A DNA stretch of 10,181 bases from Acidobacteriota bacterium (lineage in GTDB: Bacteria > Acidobacteriota > Vicinamibacteria > Vicinamibacterales > UBA2999): positions 1-10,181 of the forward strand of contig CANIAI010000047.1 in the NCBI GenBank assembly GCA_947465275.1, read 5' to 3'. The notes below the pieces were generated by a model that saw only the letters and a list, made by a program, of their open reading frames with translations, made no database searches and had not been told where the DNA came from. Of the stretch, positions 1 to 7,126 are shown piece by piece (the stretch's first letter is position 1; every line of letters begins with the position of its first letter). Both the position numbers and the translations under genes were made by a program.

Positions 1-1206
1 AGCGGTGTCGAGTTCATCGTCGCGAACACCGACGTGCAGGCGCTCGACCAGAACCGGGCTGGCGTGAAGCTGCAGATCGGCCACAAGCTCACGAAGGGGC
101 TCGGGGCCGGCGCCGATCCGAACATCGGCCGGCAGGCCGCGCTCGAGGACACCGACTCGATCATCCAGTCGCTCTCGGGCGCCGACATGATCTTCGTGAC
201 GACCGGCCTCGGCGGCGGCACCGGCACCGGCGCCGCGCCGGTGATCGCGAGCCTCGCGACCGAGCTCGGTGCGCTGACCATCGCGGTCGTGACCAAGCCG
301 TTCCGGTTCGAGGGCAAGAAGCGGCTCAAGCAGGCGGAAGCCGGACTCGAGGCGCTGCGCGACTGCGTCGACACGGTCATCACGATCCCGAACGAGCGGC
401 TGCTGTCGATCATCGACCGCCGGACGCCGCTCACCGAGGCGTTCACGCTCGCCGACGACGTGCTGCGCCAGGCGATTCAGGGCATCTCCGACCTGATCCT
501 CGTCCCGGGCCTCATCAACCTCGACTTCGCCGACGTCAAGACGATCATGTCGGGCATGGGCGTCGCGATGATGGGCACCGGCATGGGTGAGGGCGACGGC
601 CGCGCGATGCAGGCGGCGCAGCGCGCGATCGCGAGCCCGCTGCTCGAGGACAGCTCGGTGACCGGCGCGCGCGGCGTGATCATCAACGTCACCGGCGGTC
701 CCGACATGTCGCTGATGGAAGTGAACGAAGCGTCGTGCGTGATCCAGGAAGCGGCGCACGAGGACGCCAACATCATCTTCGGCGCGGTCGTCGATCCGAC
801 GCTCACCGGCAAGGTGAAGATCACCGTCATCGCGACCGGCTTCGAGCACGGCGCGTCGGCCGCCGCGGGCCTCGGCATCGGCCAGGGCCGCACGCTGATG
901 TCGCCGCACCAGCGCGAGACGCCGCAGGACCTGTCGGCCTATATGCAGCACGCCAGGGGCGGGGATGCGCGTCCGGCCGAGCCGCCGCTCGCGGTGAACG
1001 CGGCGCCCGTGTCAATCGTGATGCCGCAGGGACGCGACCTCGGTCGTCTCGCCCCCGCGGCGGGTCAGGTCAGCATCGGTCGGCGCACGCCGATCGACAT
1101 CACGCTGCCGGGCACCGGCGCGGCCCAGGCTTCGGCCGACGAGTCGGGCGAGGCGGCGGACGCGTCGCACTACGACGTCCCGGCGTTCCTGCGCCGCCAG
1201 GGGTAG
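1..1206 (+). CDS. ftsZ: Cell division protein FtsZ (5'-truncated by window edge)
   Basis: FtsZ is the tubulin-like GTPase that polymerises into the cytoplasmic Z-ring and recruits the division machinery. The reading frame is open from base 1, giving 401 residues. Comparison with E. coli FtsZ suggests about 35 N-terminal residues lie outside the window. Visible landmarks are the NTD-QAL nucleotide-site segment near residues 10-15, the tubulin signature GGGTGTG (bases 211-231), and the T7-loop NLDFADV (bases 517-537), whose Asp residues complete the GTPase site of the next subunit. The globular part ends near residue 280 (VIATGF). About 107 residues of Ala/Pro/Gly-rich, probably disordered linker follow, longer than the E. 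coli linker of roughly 50. The protein ends in the conserved C-terminal peptide YDVPAFLRRQG (bases 1171-1203), the docking site for FtsA and other membrane tethers. The intact core and tail indicate a functional gene. The TAG stop sits inside a G-rich tandem repeat. The identification is essentially certain. Confidence 0.98.
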   Translation, partial: SGVEFIVANTDVQALDQNRAGVKLQIGHKLTKGLGAGADPNIGRQAALEDTDSIIQSLSGADMIFVTTGLGGGTGTGAAPVIASLATELGALTIAVVTKPFRFEGKKRLKQAEAGLEALRDCVDTVITIPNERLLSIIDRRTPLTEAFTLADDVLRQAIQGISDLILVPGLINLDFADVKTIMSGMGVAMMGTGMGEGDGRAMQAAQRAIASPLLEDSSVTGARGVIINVTGGPDMSLMEVNEASCVIQEAAHEDANIIFGAVVDPTLTGKVKITVIATGFEHGASAAAGLGIGQGRTLMSPHQRETPQDLSAYMQHARGGDARPAEPPLAVNAAPVSIVMPQGRDLGRLAPAAGQVSIGRRTPIDITLPGTGAAQASADESGEAADASHYDVPAFLRRQG

Positions 1207-1241
1207 CCAAGGGGTAGGCCAGGGGCAGCCCAGGGGCAGGG
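1198..1241 (+). repeat. Four-copy 11-bp G-rich tandem repeat, potential G-quadruplex, across the ftsZ stop
   Basis: Four adjacent 11-bp units are visible: CAGGGGTAGCC (1198-1208), AAGGGGTAGGC (1209-1219), CAGGGGCAGCC (1220-1230) and CAGGGGCAGGG (1231-1241). The first unit contains the last two sense codons and the TAG stop of ftsZ. Each unit carries one GGGG run (1200-1203, 1211-1214, 1222-1225, 1233-1236). The intervals are exactly 7 nt, so the sense strand and the mRNA match the standard G-quadruplex pattern of four G-runs with loops of 1-7 nt. The repeat itself is seen directly. Folding is inference. Confidence 0.8.
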
Positions 1242-1264
1242 CGGCGCCCTCCAGACGAACCGCT

Positions 1265-1289
1265 GGGCCGGTGGACGCACCACCGGCCC
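1265..1289 (+). terminator. Perfect 10-bp hairpin downstream of ftsZ, candidate terminator or mRNA 3' end
   Basis: GGGCCGGTGG (1265-1274) and CCACCGGCCC (1280-1289) form a perfect 10-bp stem with the 5-nt loop ACGCA, beginning 58 nt after the ftsZ stop. No T-run follows, so it is not a classical intrinsic terminator. In high-GC genomes such hairpins often mark transcript ends or protect them from exonucleases. It is also the only strong stem between ftsZ and the next gene. Confidence 0.5.
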
Positions 1290-1368
1290 GGCGACCTGCG
1301 CCCCGGCTCCCGGCCGTAAGCCTCTGTCCAGCCCGACCGGCGGGCACCCGGCCGGAATCCGACCCGGG

Positions 1369-1377
1369 TGGTACACT
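1369..1377 (+). promoter_or_regulatory. Possible extended -10 promoter element upstream of the radical SAM gene
   Basis: The sequence TGGTACACT matches an extended -10 element: TG, one base, then TACACT, which agrees with TATAAT at 4 of 6 positions. It lies 71 nt before the radical SAM start codon and beyond the hairpin that follows ftsZ. I find no convincing -35 box at 16-18 nt spacing, which an extended -10 promoter can tolerate. The remaining bases of the 242-nt gap show no other feature. Tentative. Confidence 0.3.
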
Positions 1378-1448
1378 GAACGACCGGTGGCGCTCCGTCC
1401 CGCGCCCCCGGTCTCGTCCACCCCGGCGTTCAGGCCAGACAACATCCA

Positions 1449-3194
1449 ATGAAGCAGTGGCAGCAGCGTGAGCGCGCGCGCGACCTCCTCGCGAAGGAAG
1501 TCGGCTACGTGCGGAAGCCCCATGGCGGGCGGCTCCGCGTCGCCCTCGCATTCCCGAACACGTACTTCGTCGGGATGTCGAACCTCGGCTTCCAGACGAT
1601 GTACCGGCTGCTCAACGCCGAGGAGGGCATCGTCTGCGAGCGGGTGTTCCTGCCGCCGAAGAGCGAGCTGGCCGAGCTGCGCGGTGCGGGCGCCTCGCTC
1701 GTCACGATCGAGTCGCAGACGCCGGTTGCCGATTTCGACGTCTTCGCCTTCTCGGTCTCGTTCGAGTGGGACTACACCAACGTCGTCACGCTGCTGCGCA
1801 TGGCCGGGCTCGCGCCGCGCGCCGAGGCGCGCACCCACCGCGACCCGCTCGTCGTGATCGGCGGGGCGGTCACCTTCGTGAACCCCGAGCCGCTGGCGCC
1901 GTTCGCCGACGTGATCGCCGCCGGCGAGGGTGAGGCGCTCGTCCCGTCGCTGCTGCGGGCCTTCGAGGCGGCCGAGGACCGCGAAGACCTGCTGCGCCGG
2001 CTCGCCGCCGAGCGCGGCTTCTACATCCCGTCGTTCTACGACGTCCGGTACATGGACGACGGGCGCATCGAGGCGTTCGTGCCGCGCGAGGGCACCGGTG
2101 CCCCGCCCGTGGTCAAGAAGGCCGCGTTGAAGTCGACCGAGGCGGTCGACCCACCCGCGACGGTGATCTTCACGCCCGAGACCGAGTTCGGGTCGCGCTT
2201 CCTCGTGGAGGTCGTGCGCGGCTGCGCGAACCTCTGTCGCTTCTGCTGGGCGGGCTACAACTACCTGCCCGTGCGCGCGTTTCCGAAGGAGCGCATCCTC
2301 GAGCTCGCGCGCCAGGCGCGCCCGCATTCGGCGCGTGCGGGGCTCGTATCGATCGCGCTCTGCGACCACCCGCAGATCGAGGAGATTCTCACCGAGCTGG
2401 TCGACATGGGCTACGCGATCAGCCCCGCGTCACTCCGGCTCGATGACATCACCCCGACCATCCTCGACCTGCTGCGGAAGAGCGGCGAGAAGACGATCAC
2501 GATTGCGCCCGAGGCGGGATCCGACCGCATGCGGAAGGTGATCAACAAGACGGTGACGACCGAGGAGATCCTCGCCGCCGCCGACCTGATCTTCGCGTCG
2601 GGGATGGAGAACCTGAAGCTCTACTTCATGATCGGGCTCCCCACCGAGACCGACGAGGATCTCGTCGCGATTCGTGACCTGACGCTCGAGCTCAAGGCGA
2701 TCATGCTGCGCCACGCACGCGGGCGCGGCACGATCGGGCAGATCGTCGGCAGCGTGAATCCGCTGGTCCCGAAGCCGGGCACCGCCTACCAGTGGCTCCC
2801 GATGGAGGACGAGCGCTCGATCGATCGGAAGATCAAGCGGATGCGCAGCCTGACCTCCGGCATCGACAACGTCTACTTCAACATCAAGTCGGAGCGGCAC
2901 TCGTTCTACCAGGCGCTGCTCTCGCTGGGTGACCGTCGCGTCGCTGCGGCCATCGAGATCGCCGAGCGCAACGGGGCGAACTGGCGCGCGGCCGTGACCG
3001 AGGCCGGCCTCGACGCCGCCTTCTACGTCTTCCGCGATCGCTCGTCCGACCCGGTGCTCCCGTGGGACATCATCGACGGCGGCATGAAGGAGTCGTTCTT
3101 CCGCTCGGAGTTCGACAAGAGCCTCCGCGAGGAGTGGACGCTCCCGCCGAAGCGGCACAAGGAGAACGCGCGTCTCCTCCCCGTCCTCAACTGA
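1449..3194 (+). CDS. Radical SAM protein, TIGR03960-like, without a DUF2344 domain
   Basis: This 581-residue protein belongs to the radical SAM superfamily, whose members use a [4Fe-4S] cluster and S-adenosylmethionine to generate a 5'-deoxyadenosyl radical. The N-terminal ~200 residues (FPNTYFVGMSNLG near 35-50, GGAVTFVNPEP near 140) resemble the Rossmann-like B12-binding-type domain of TIGR03960 proteins. I do not see the cobalamin-ligating DxHxxG motif. The cluster motif CANLCRFC supplies Cys259, Cys263 and Cys266 (bases 2223-2246). A SAM-barrel region follows (SIALCDHP, APEAGSDRMR, LYFMIGLPTE). The LPWDIIDGG segment near residue 540 matches the usual end of this family. Family members are often fused to or paired with a DUF2344 domain, but here the protein stops about 40 residues later and no partner gene is in the window. 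The ATG has no clear Shine-Dalgarno sequence, but it gives the expected N-terminal length. Substrate unknown. Confidence 0.85.
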   Translation: MKQWQQRERARDLLAKEVGYVRKPHGGRLRVALAFPNTYFVGMSNLGFQTMYRLLNAEEGIVCERVFLPPKSELAELRGAGASLVTIESQTPVADFDVFAFSVSFEWDYTNVVTLLRMAGLAPRAEARTHRDPLVVIGGAVTFVNPEPLAPFADVIAAGEGEALVPSLLRAFEAAEDREDLLRRLAAERGFYIPSFYDVRYMDDGRIEAFVPREGTGAPPVVKKAALKSTEAVDPPATVIFTPETEFGSRFLVEVVRGCANLCRFCWAGYNYLPVRAFPKERILELARQARPHSARAGLVSIALCDHPQIEEILTELVDMGYAISPASLRLDDITPTILDLLRKSGEKTITIAPEAGSDRMRKVINKTVTTEEILAAADLIFASGMENLKLYFMIGLPTETDEDLVAIRDLTLELKAIMLRHARGRGTIGQIVGSVNPLVPKPGTAYQWLPMEDERSIDRKIKRMRSLTSGIDNVYFNIKSERHSFYQALLSLGDRRVAAAIEIAERNGANWRAAVTEAGLDAAFYVFRDRSSDPVLPWDIIDGGMKESFFRSEFDKSLREEWTLPPKRHKENARLLPVLN

Positions 3195-3202
3195 AGACCC
3201 GC

Positions 3203-3237
3203 GCCTCGGCGACACGGCCGGCCCGTGCCGCCGAGGC
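3203..3237. terminator. Long bidirectional hairpin between convergent genes
   Basis: GCCTCGGCG (3203-3211) pairs with CGCCGAGGC (3229-3237). Inside this, CACGG (3213-3217) pairs with CCGTG (3223-3227) around the loop CCGGC. The only defect in the 14 paired positions is a single A/C mismatch. It fills most of the 49-nt gap between the radical SAM stop and the stop of the SpoVG-like gene on the other strand, where a shared terminator is expected. It lacks a T-run on either side. Confidence 0.6.
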
Positions 3238-3243
3238 CAGCGG

Positions 3244-3555
3244 TCAGCCGAGCGCCGGGTCCATCGCGGCCTGCATCTCGTGCTCGGCGTAGGCCTGCAG
3301 GATCAGATCGCGCACCCGTTCCTGCGACGTCGCGTCGCTGCTCGGCCTGAGCAGGGCGAAGCTCCGGCGCTCGCCGTTCACCGAGTACTGCCGGGCGGGG
3401 AAGGTGACGTTGCGACCGGCGCCGCCGCGCCGCTCCCAGATGCTGAAGCCAATCAGCTTCAGTCCCTCGAGCACCCCCTCGGTGAAGTGGAGCTCGGCGT
3501 CGGCGAGCTTTCCCGGCGGGTTCCCCTTGTCGTTCATGCTGATTTTCACGATCAC
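3244..3555 (-). CDS. Small SpoVG-like protein
   Basis: A 103-residue protein of mixed beta/alpha character. Its layout can be aligned by eye with SpoVG: KLADAELHF matches the first strand, VLEGLKLIGF the 'DIRVIDG' strand, NVTFPARQ the 'FVAMPSK' strand, NGERRSFALLRP the 'GEFRDITHPI' strand, and VRDLILQAYAEH the C-terminal helix. SpoVG proteins are small nucleic-acid-binding regulators, originally linked to sporulation, septation and virulence gene control. The present protein is longer between the second and third strands (WERRGGAGR). The start is GTG at 3555, chosen because AGGAGG lies 5 nt upstream. An in-frame ATG six codons later is the alternative. It lies downstream of acpS on the same strand, separated by 183 nt, and converges with the radical SAM gene. 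That it is a gene is well supported. The SpoVG relationship is a remote by-eye match. Confidence 0.7.
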   Translation of the reverse strand: MIVKISMNDKGNPPGKLADAELHFTEGVLEGLKLIGFSIWERRGGAGRNVTFPARQYSVNGERRSFALLRPSSDATSQERVRDLILQAYAEHEMQAAMDPALG

Positions 3556-3560
3556 GGTCG

Positions 3561-3566
3561 CCTCCT
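3561..3566 (-). promoter_or_regulatory. Strong ribosome binding site deciding a GTG start
   Basis: On the minus strand AGGAGG lies 5 nt before GTG 3555-3553, a perfect Shine-Dalgarno match. It selects the GTG start over the downstream ATG of the SpoVG-like gene. Just upstream, GGCCCC/GGGGCC (3572-3577 with 3583-3588) forms a small perfect hairpin in the presumed 5' leader. Confidence 0.7.
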
Positions 3567-3702
3567 CGTGCGGCCCCGGTGCGGGGCCTGGGCGACCATC
3601 GGCGGAGCAAGCGGAACGCCCGAGGGTGTGAACGCGGGGCGTCGCCGCAAGTGTCTGCGGTCGTGCGACTTGTGCGATCAGGCTGGAAAGAGGCCGGCAG
3701 GC

Positions 3703-3721
3703 GTGGTCTGGAGGTGACCAC
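3703..3721 (-). terminator. Weak candidate terminator hairpin after acpS
   Basis: GTGGTC (3703-3708) and GACCAC (3716-3721) make a perfect 6-bp stem with a 7-nt loop, starting 17 nt beyond the acpS stop on the minus strand. There is no T-run. The rest of the 183-nt gap between acpS and the SpoVG-like gene (3556-3738) shows only short hairpins and no further open frame I would call. Confidence 0.3.
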
Positions 3722-3738
3722 TCCGGTTGTCGCCGGCG

Positions 3739-4119
3739 CTACTCGCGGACGAGGAGCACGTGGGCCATCGCGAGCTCCTGCGAGTGGGTGAGGGTGAGCA
3801 GCGAGCCGGTGGCGCCGAGCTTCGCCGCGCGCGCCGCGGCGCCGCCGTGCAGCTCGATGCGGGGCGGCCCGTGCCGGCGCACCACCTCGATGCCCGTCCA
3901 GAAGACGCCCTGGGAGTGGCCGGTGCCGAGCGCCTTCATCATCGCTTCCTTGGCCGAGAACCGGGCCGCGAACGACGGGGCCGGGTCGCGCTTGCGCATG
4001 CAGTACGCAATCTCGCCCTCCGTGAAGACCCGCTTCACGAAGCGGTCGCCGTAGCGGGCGATCGCCGCGCGGATGCGCGGAATCTCCGAGGCGTCGATGC
4101 CGGTGCCGATGATGACCAT
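3739..4119 (-). CDS. acpS: Holo-[acyl-carrier-protein] synthase
   Basis: AcpS transfers 4'-phosphopantetheine from coenzyme A to the conserved serine of apo acyl carrier protein, switching on fatty-acid and lipid synthesis in the cytoplasm. The 126-residue product has the family's usual size. It opens with GTGIDASEIPRI, carrying the Mg-binding Asp9, continues with VFTEGEIAYC, and has the second signature FAARFSAKEAMMKALGTG with the metal-binding Glu58. The end (TLTHSQELAMAHVLL) matches the family's last strand. The frame is open further upstream to 4227, but those 36 residues are Arg/Ala-rich and unlike the family. The ATG at 4119 has AGGGGGAG 8 nt upstream, so I use that start. The gene is divergent from pgeF across a 114-nt gap. 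Confidence 0.95.
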   Translation of the reverse strand: MVIIGTGIDASEIPRIRAAIARYGDRFVKRVFTEGEIAYCMRKRDPAPSFAARFSAKEAMMKALGTGHSQGVFWTGIEVVRRHGPPRIELHGGAAARAAKLGATGSLLTLTHSQELAMAHVLLVRE

Positions 4120-4233
4120 CGCGTGCGCTCCCCCTGGTCGCGCCGCCGCCGGGGCGGACGGGCGACAACCCGAGGCGACAGCATACCGGGAAAATTGACG
4201 CGGACGCGACCGTCGGGCGACGATCAACGGTCG
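4120..4233. promoter_or_regulatory. Divergent intergenic region between acpS and pgeF
   Basis: These 114 nt must hold the start signals for both the minus-strand acpS and the plus-strand pgeF-dap run. Visible candidates are weak. TTGACG (4195-4200) resembles a plus-strand -35 box but has no good -10 partner at standard spacing. TATGCT read on the minus strand (4185-4180) resembles a -10 box but lacks a -35 match. The only AT-rich spot is around 4191-4196. The acpS Shine-Dalgarno sequence AGGGGGAG lies at 4135-4128. Confidence 0.4.
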
Positions 4234-5064
4234 ATGTCGACGCTGCCCCCCGTTCCGGAACCCTTTTACTGGACCTCACATCCGTGGGGTGCGGCGCTTC
4301 GCTGCGCGGCGCTCGATCCGCTGGCCGACCATCTCTTCACGAGCCGACAACTCGGGTTGCCAGCCGAACCTGCCTGGACGACCCTTGCCGCGACGCTCGA
4401 GGTCACGCCCGACCACCTGAGGCGGGTGCGGCAGGTGCACGGCCACGCCGTGGTGACCGTGCGCGCGGGGAGCGCCGGGATGCCTGGCGGCGGCGCCCTC
4501 GACAGCCGGCCGGAGGCCGACGCGCTCATCGGCGACGACCCGGGCTCGGCACTGGCGGTGATGACGGCCGACTGCGTGCCACTCCTGCTTGCGGACCAGC
4601 GCACCGGCGCGGTCGCCGCGGTGCACGCCGGCTGGCGCGGCACCGCCGCGAAGATCGTCGGCGAGGCCCTGACCGCGATGCAGCGGGCCTTCGGCACCGA
4701 CCCGGCGAACCTGATTGCCGTGATCGGGCCGGCGATACGCCCCTGCTGTTATGAAGTCGGCACCGAACTCGTGGATGCCTTCGCCGCGCAGCAGCACGAG
4801 CGCTACCTGATCGACCGCTGGTTCATCGCGAAGCCGCCGCGGCGCGGCGAGCGGGAGATTCCGAAGCTGCGGCTCGACGTCGCCGGCGCCAACCGCGATC
4901 AACTGATCCTGGCCGGTGTCCCCGAGGGGCGCATCTTCGACTGCGGCCTCTGCACGGCCATGCAGCTCGACGTCCTCACCTCGTTCCGCGCGGAAGGGGC
5001 GGCGGCGGGACGCCTGGCCGCCGTCATCCGGCCGCGTGCGCGCCACCAGGCTCCGCCCGCATGA
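4234..5064 (+). CDS. pgeF: Peptidoglycan editing factor PgeF (laccase-domain / YfiH family)
   Basis: The family (YfiH/YlmD, formerly 'multicopper polyphenol oxidase') has purine nucleoside phosphorylase and adenosine deaminase activity in vitro. In E. coli it is needed to keep L-serine from replacing L-alanine in the peptidoglycan stem peptide. The 276-residue product shows the family's metal-site residues in order: RQVHG with His69, TADCVPLLL with Cys114 and HAGWRG with His131. Further motifs are IGPAIRPCCYEVG, then DVAGANRDQL and the ending SFRAEGAAAGRLAAVI. The ATG at 4234 gives the expected N-terminus (PFYWTSHP). The frame is open upstream, but only as antisense to acpS. No Shine-Dalgarno sequence precedes the start. 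The stop overlaps the dapC start in ATGA, implying translational coupling. Beside dap genes and near ftsZ, a cell-wall role is the natural reading. Confidence 0.95.
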   Translation: MSTLPPVPEPFYWTSHPWGAALRCAALDPLADHLFTSRQLGLPAEPAWTTLAATLEVTPDHLRRVRQVHGHAVVTVRAGSAGMPGGGALDSRPEADALIGDDPGSALAVMTADCVPLLLADQRTGAVAAVHAGWRGTAAKIVGEALTAMQRAFGTDPANLIAVIGPAIRPCCYEVGTELVDAFAAQQHERYLIDRWFIAKPPRRGEREIPKLRLDVAGANRDQLILAGVPEGRIFDCGLCTAMQLDVLTSFRAEGAAAGRLAAVIRPRARHQAPPA

Positions 5065-6254
5065 ACCCGCACCTCGACCTGCTGCAGCCGTATCCGTTCG
5101 AGCGCCTGCGCACGCTGCTCGCCGGGGCGGCGCCCGCGCCGCTCGCGCCGGTGCGCCTCTCGATCGGCGAGCCGCAGCACGAGACGCCGCCGTTCGTCAC
5201 GGAGGCGCTCGCGCGCCACCTGTCCGGACTCTCCACCTATCCGACCACGCTCGGCAGCGACCGGCTGCGCGAGGCGATCGCCGCCTGGTTCACCCGGCGG
5301 TACGGGCTGACGCGGCTCGACCCGGCCACGCAGGTGCTGCCGGTGAACGGCACCCGCGAGGCGCTCTTCGCGTTCGCGCAGTGCGTGGTCGACGCGTCGC
5401 AGCCCGACCCGCTGGTCGCCTGCCCGAACCCCTTCTACCAGATCTACGAAGGGGCCGCCCTGCTGGCGGGGGCGCGCCCGGTCTTCCTCAACCAGACGCG
5501 CGGGAACGGCTACGCGCTCGACTACGCCTCGCTCGACGACGCCACCTGGCGGCGGGTGCAGTTGCTGTACGTCTGCTCGCCCGGCAACCCGAGCGGGCGC
5601 GTGCTCGACCTCGCCGAGTGGACGGCGCTCTTCGCGCAGGCCGACCGCTACGGCTTCGTCATCGCGTCGGACGAGTGCTATTCCGAGATCTACGGGGACG
5701 AGGCCCGCCCGCCCATCGGCGGCCTCGAGGCGGCGCGCGCGCTCGGGCGCGACGACTACCGGAACCTCGTGGTCTTCACCAGCCTGTCGAAGCGCTCGAA
5801 CGTCCCCGGCCTGCGGTCGGGGGCGGTGGCGGGCGATGCGCGCATCCTGAAGGCCTTCCTGTCGTACCGCACGTATCATGGGTGCGCCATGAGCACGCCG
5901 GTGCAGGAGGCGAGCCGCGCCGCCTGGGCCGACGAGGCGCACGTCGTCGAGAACCGCGCGCGCTACCGACAGAAGTACGACACGGTGGTGCCGATGCTCG
6001 CGCCGGTCACCGATGTGGAACGTCCCGAGGCGGGCTTCTATCTCTGGCTGCCGGTGCCGTCCGCGTGGGCGGGCGACGACGAACGCTTCACGCGTGACCT
6101 GATCACGAAGGCCAACGTCGCGGTGCTCCCCGGGCGCTATCTTGCGCGCGAGGCGCACGGCACGAACCCCGGGGCGGGTCGTGTGCGCGTGGCGCTGGTC
6201 GCCGGGCTCGACGAGTGCGTCGAGGCGACGCGCCGGCTGGTCGCTCTCTGCTAG
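5061..6254 (+). CDS. dapC: N-succinyldiaminopimelate aminotransferase
   Basis: DapC is a pyridoxal-phosphate enzyme that converts N-succinyl-2-amino-6-oxopimelate to N-succinyl-LL-2,6-diaminopimelate using glutamate. The 397-residue product is a fold-type I aminotransferase. It shows LSIGEPQHETP near residue 35, the NGTRE cofactor-phosphate region near 97, YVCSPGNPSGRV with the substrate-contacting Asn, ASDECYSEIYGD with Asp204, which pairs with the pyridine nitrogen, and SLSKRSNVPGLRSG with the Schiff-base Lys244. The opening MNPHLDLLQPYPFERLR is typical of the DapC subfamily (TIGR03538) rather than generic aspartate aminotransferases. The neighbours dapD and dapE support this. Its ATG overlaps the pgeF stop, and its stop is 6 nt before dapD, so the genes are almost certainly cotranscribed. 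No Shine-Dalgarno sequence is clear, as expected with coupling. Confidence 0.93.
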   Translation: MNPHLDLLQPYPFERLRTLLAGAAPAPLAPVRLSIGEPQHETPPFVTEALARHLSGLSTYPTTLGSDRLREAIAAWFTRRYGLTRLDPATQVLPVNGTREALFAFAQCVVDASQPDPLVACPNPFYQIYEGAALLAGARPVFLNQTRGNGYALDYASLDDATWRRVQLLYVCSPGNPSGRVLDLAEWTALFAQADRYGFVIASDECYSEIYGDEARPPIGGLEAARALGRDDYRNLVVFTSLSKRSNVPGLRSGAVAGDARILKAFLSYRTYHGCAMSTPVQEASRAAWADEAHVVENRARYRQKYDTVVPMLAPVTDVERPEAGFYLWLPVPSAWAGDDERFTRDLITKANVAVLPGRYLAREAHGTNPGAGRVRVALVAGLDECVEATRRLVALC

Positions 6255-6260
6255 GTACAT

Positions 6261-7082
<822 letters not shown>

Positions 7083-7093
7083 GCACACAGGCC

Positions 7094-7126
7094 GATGAGC
7101 CCGAGACCCTGATGAGCCGCGACGCC
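7094..7126 (+). repeat. Imperfect tandem duplication before and at the dapE start, with a five-codon mini-ORF
   Basis: GATGAGCCCGAGACCCT (7094-7110) is followed directly by GATGAGCCGCGACGCC (7111-7126). The two are alike with one-base shifts. Each copy has its own ATG. The first ATG (7095) reads five codons (MSPRP) and stops at TGA 7110-7112, which overlaps the dapE ATG (TGATG). The second ATG is the dapE start. The arrangement could couple translation or be a chance duplication. Confidence 0.4.

Noticed and set aside
1170..2369. A 399-codon minus-strand open frame opposite the radical SAM gene
   Set aside because: Its composition is the mirror image of the plus-strand codon bias. The plus strand encodes a clear radical SAM protein with its CxxxCxxC motif.
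4120..4227. A 36-residue N-terminal extension of AcpS
   Set aside because: AcpS proteins begin a few residues before the GTGID motif. The ATG at 4119 has a good ribosome site, and the extension is Arg/Ala-rich.
3727..4233. A 169-residue N-terminal extension of pgeF
   Set aside because: This part of the frame is antisense to acpS. PgeF homologues begin near the PFYW segment encoded just after ATG 4234.
3023..4279. A 418-codon minus-strand frame spanning acpS and the SpoVG-like gene
   Set aside because: It overlaps both real genes in another frame, and its sequence is Arg/Gly/Ala low complexity without motifs.
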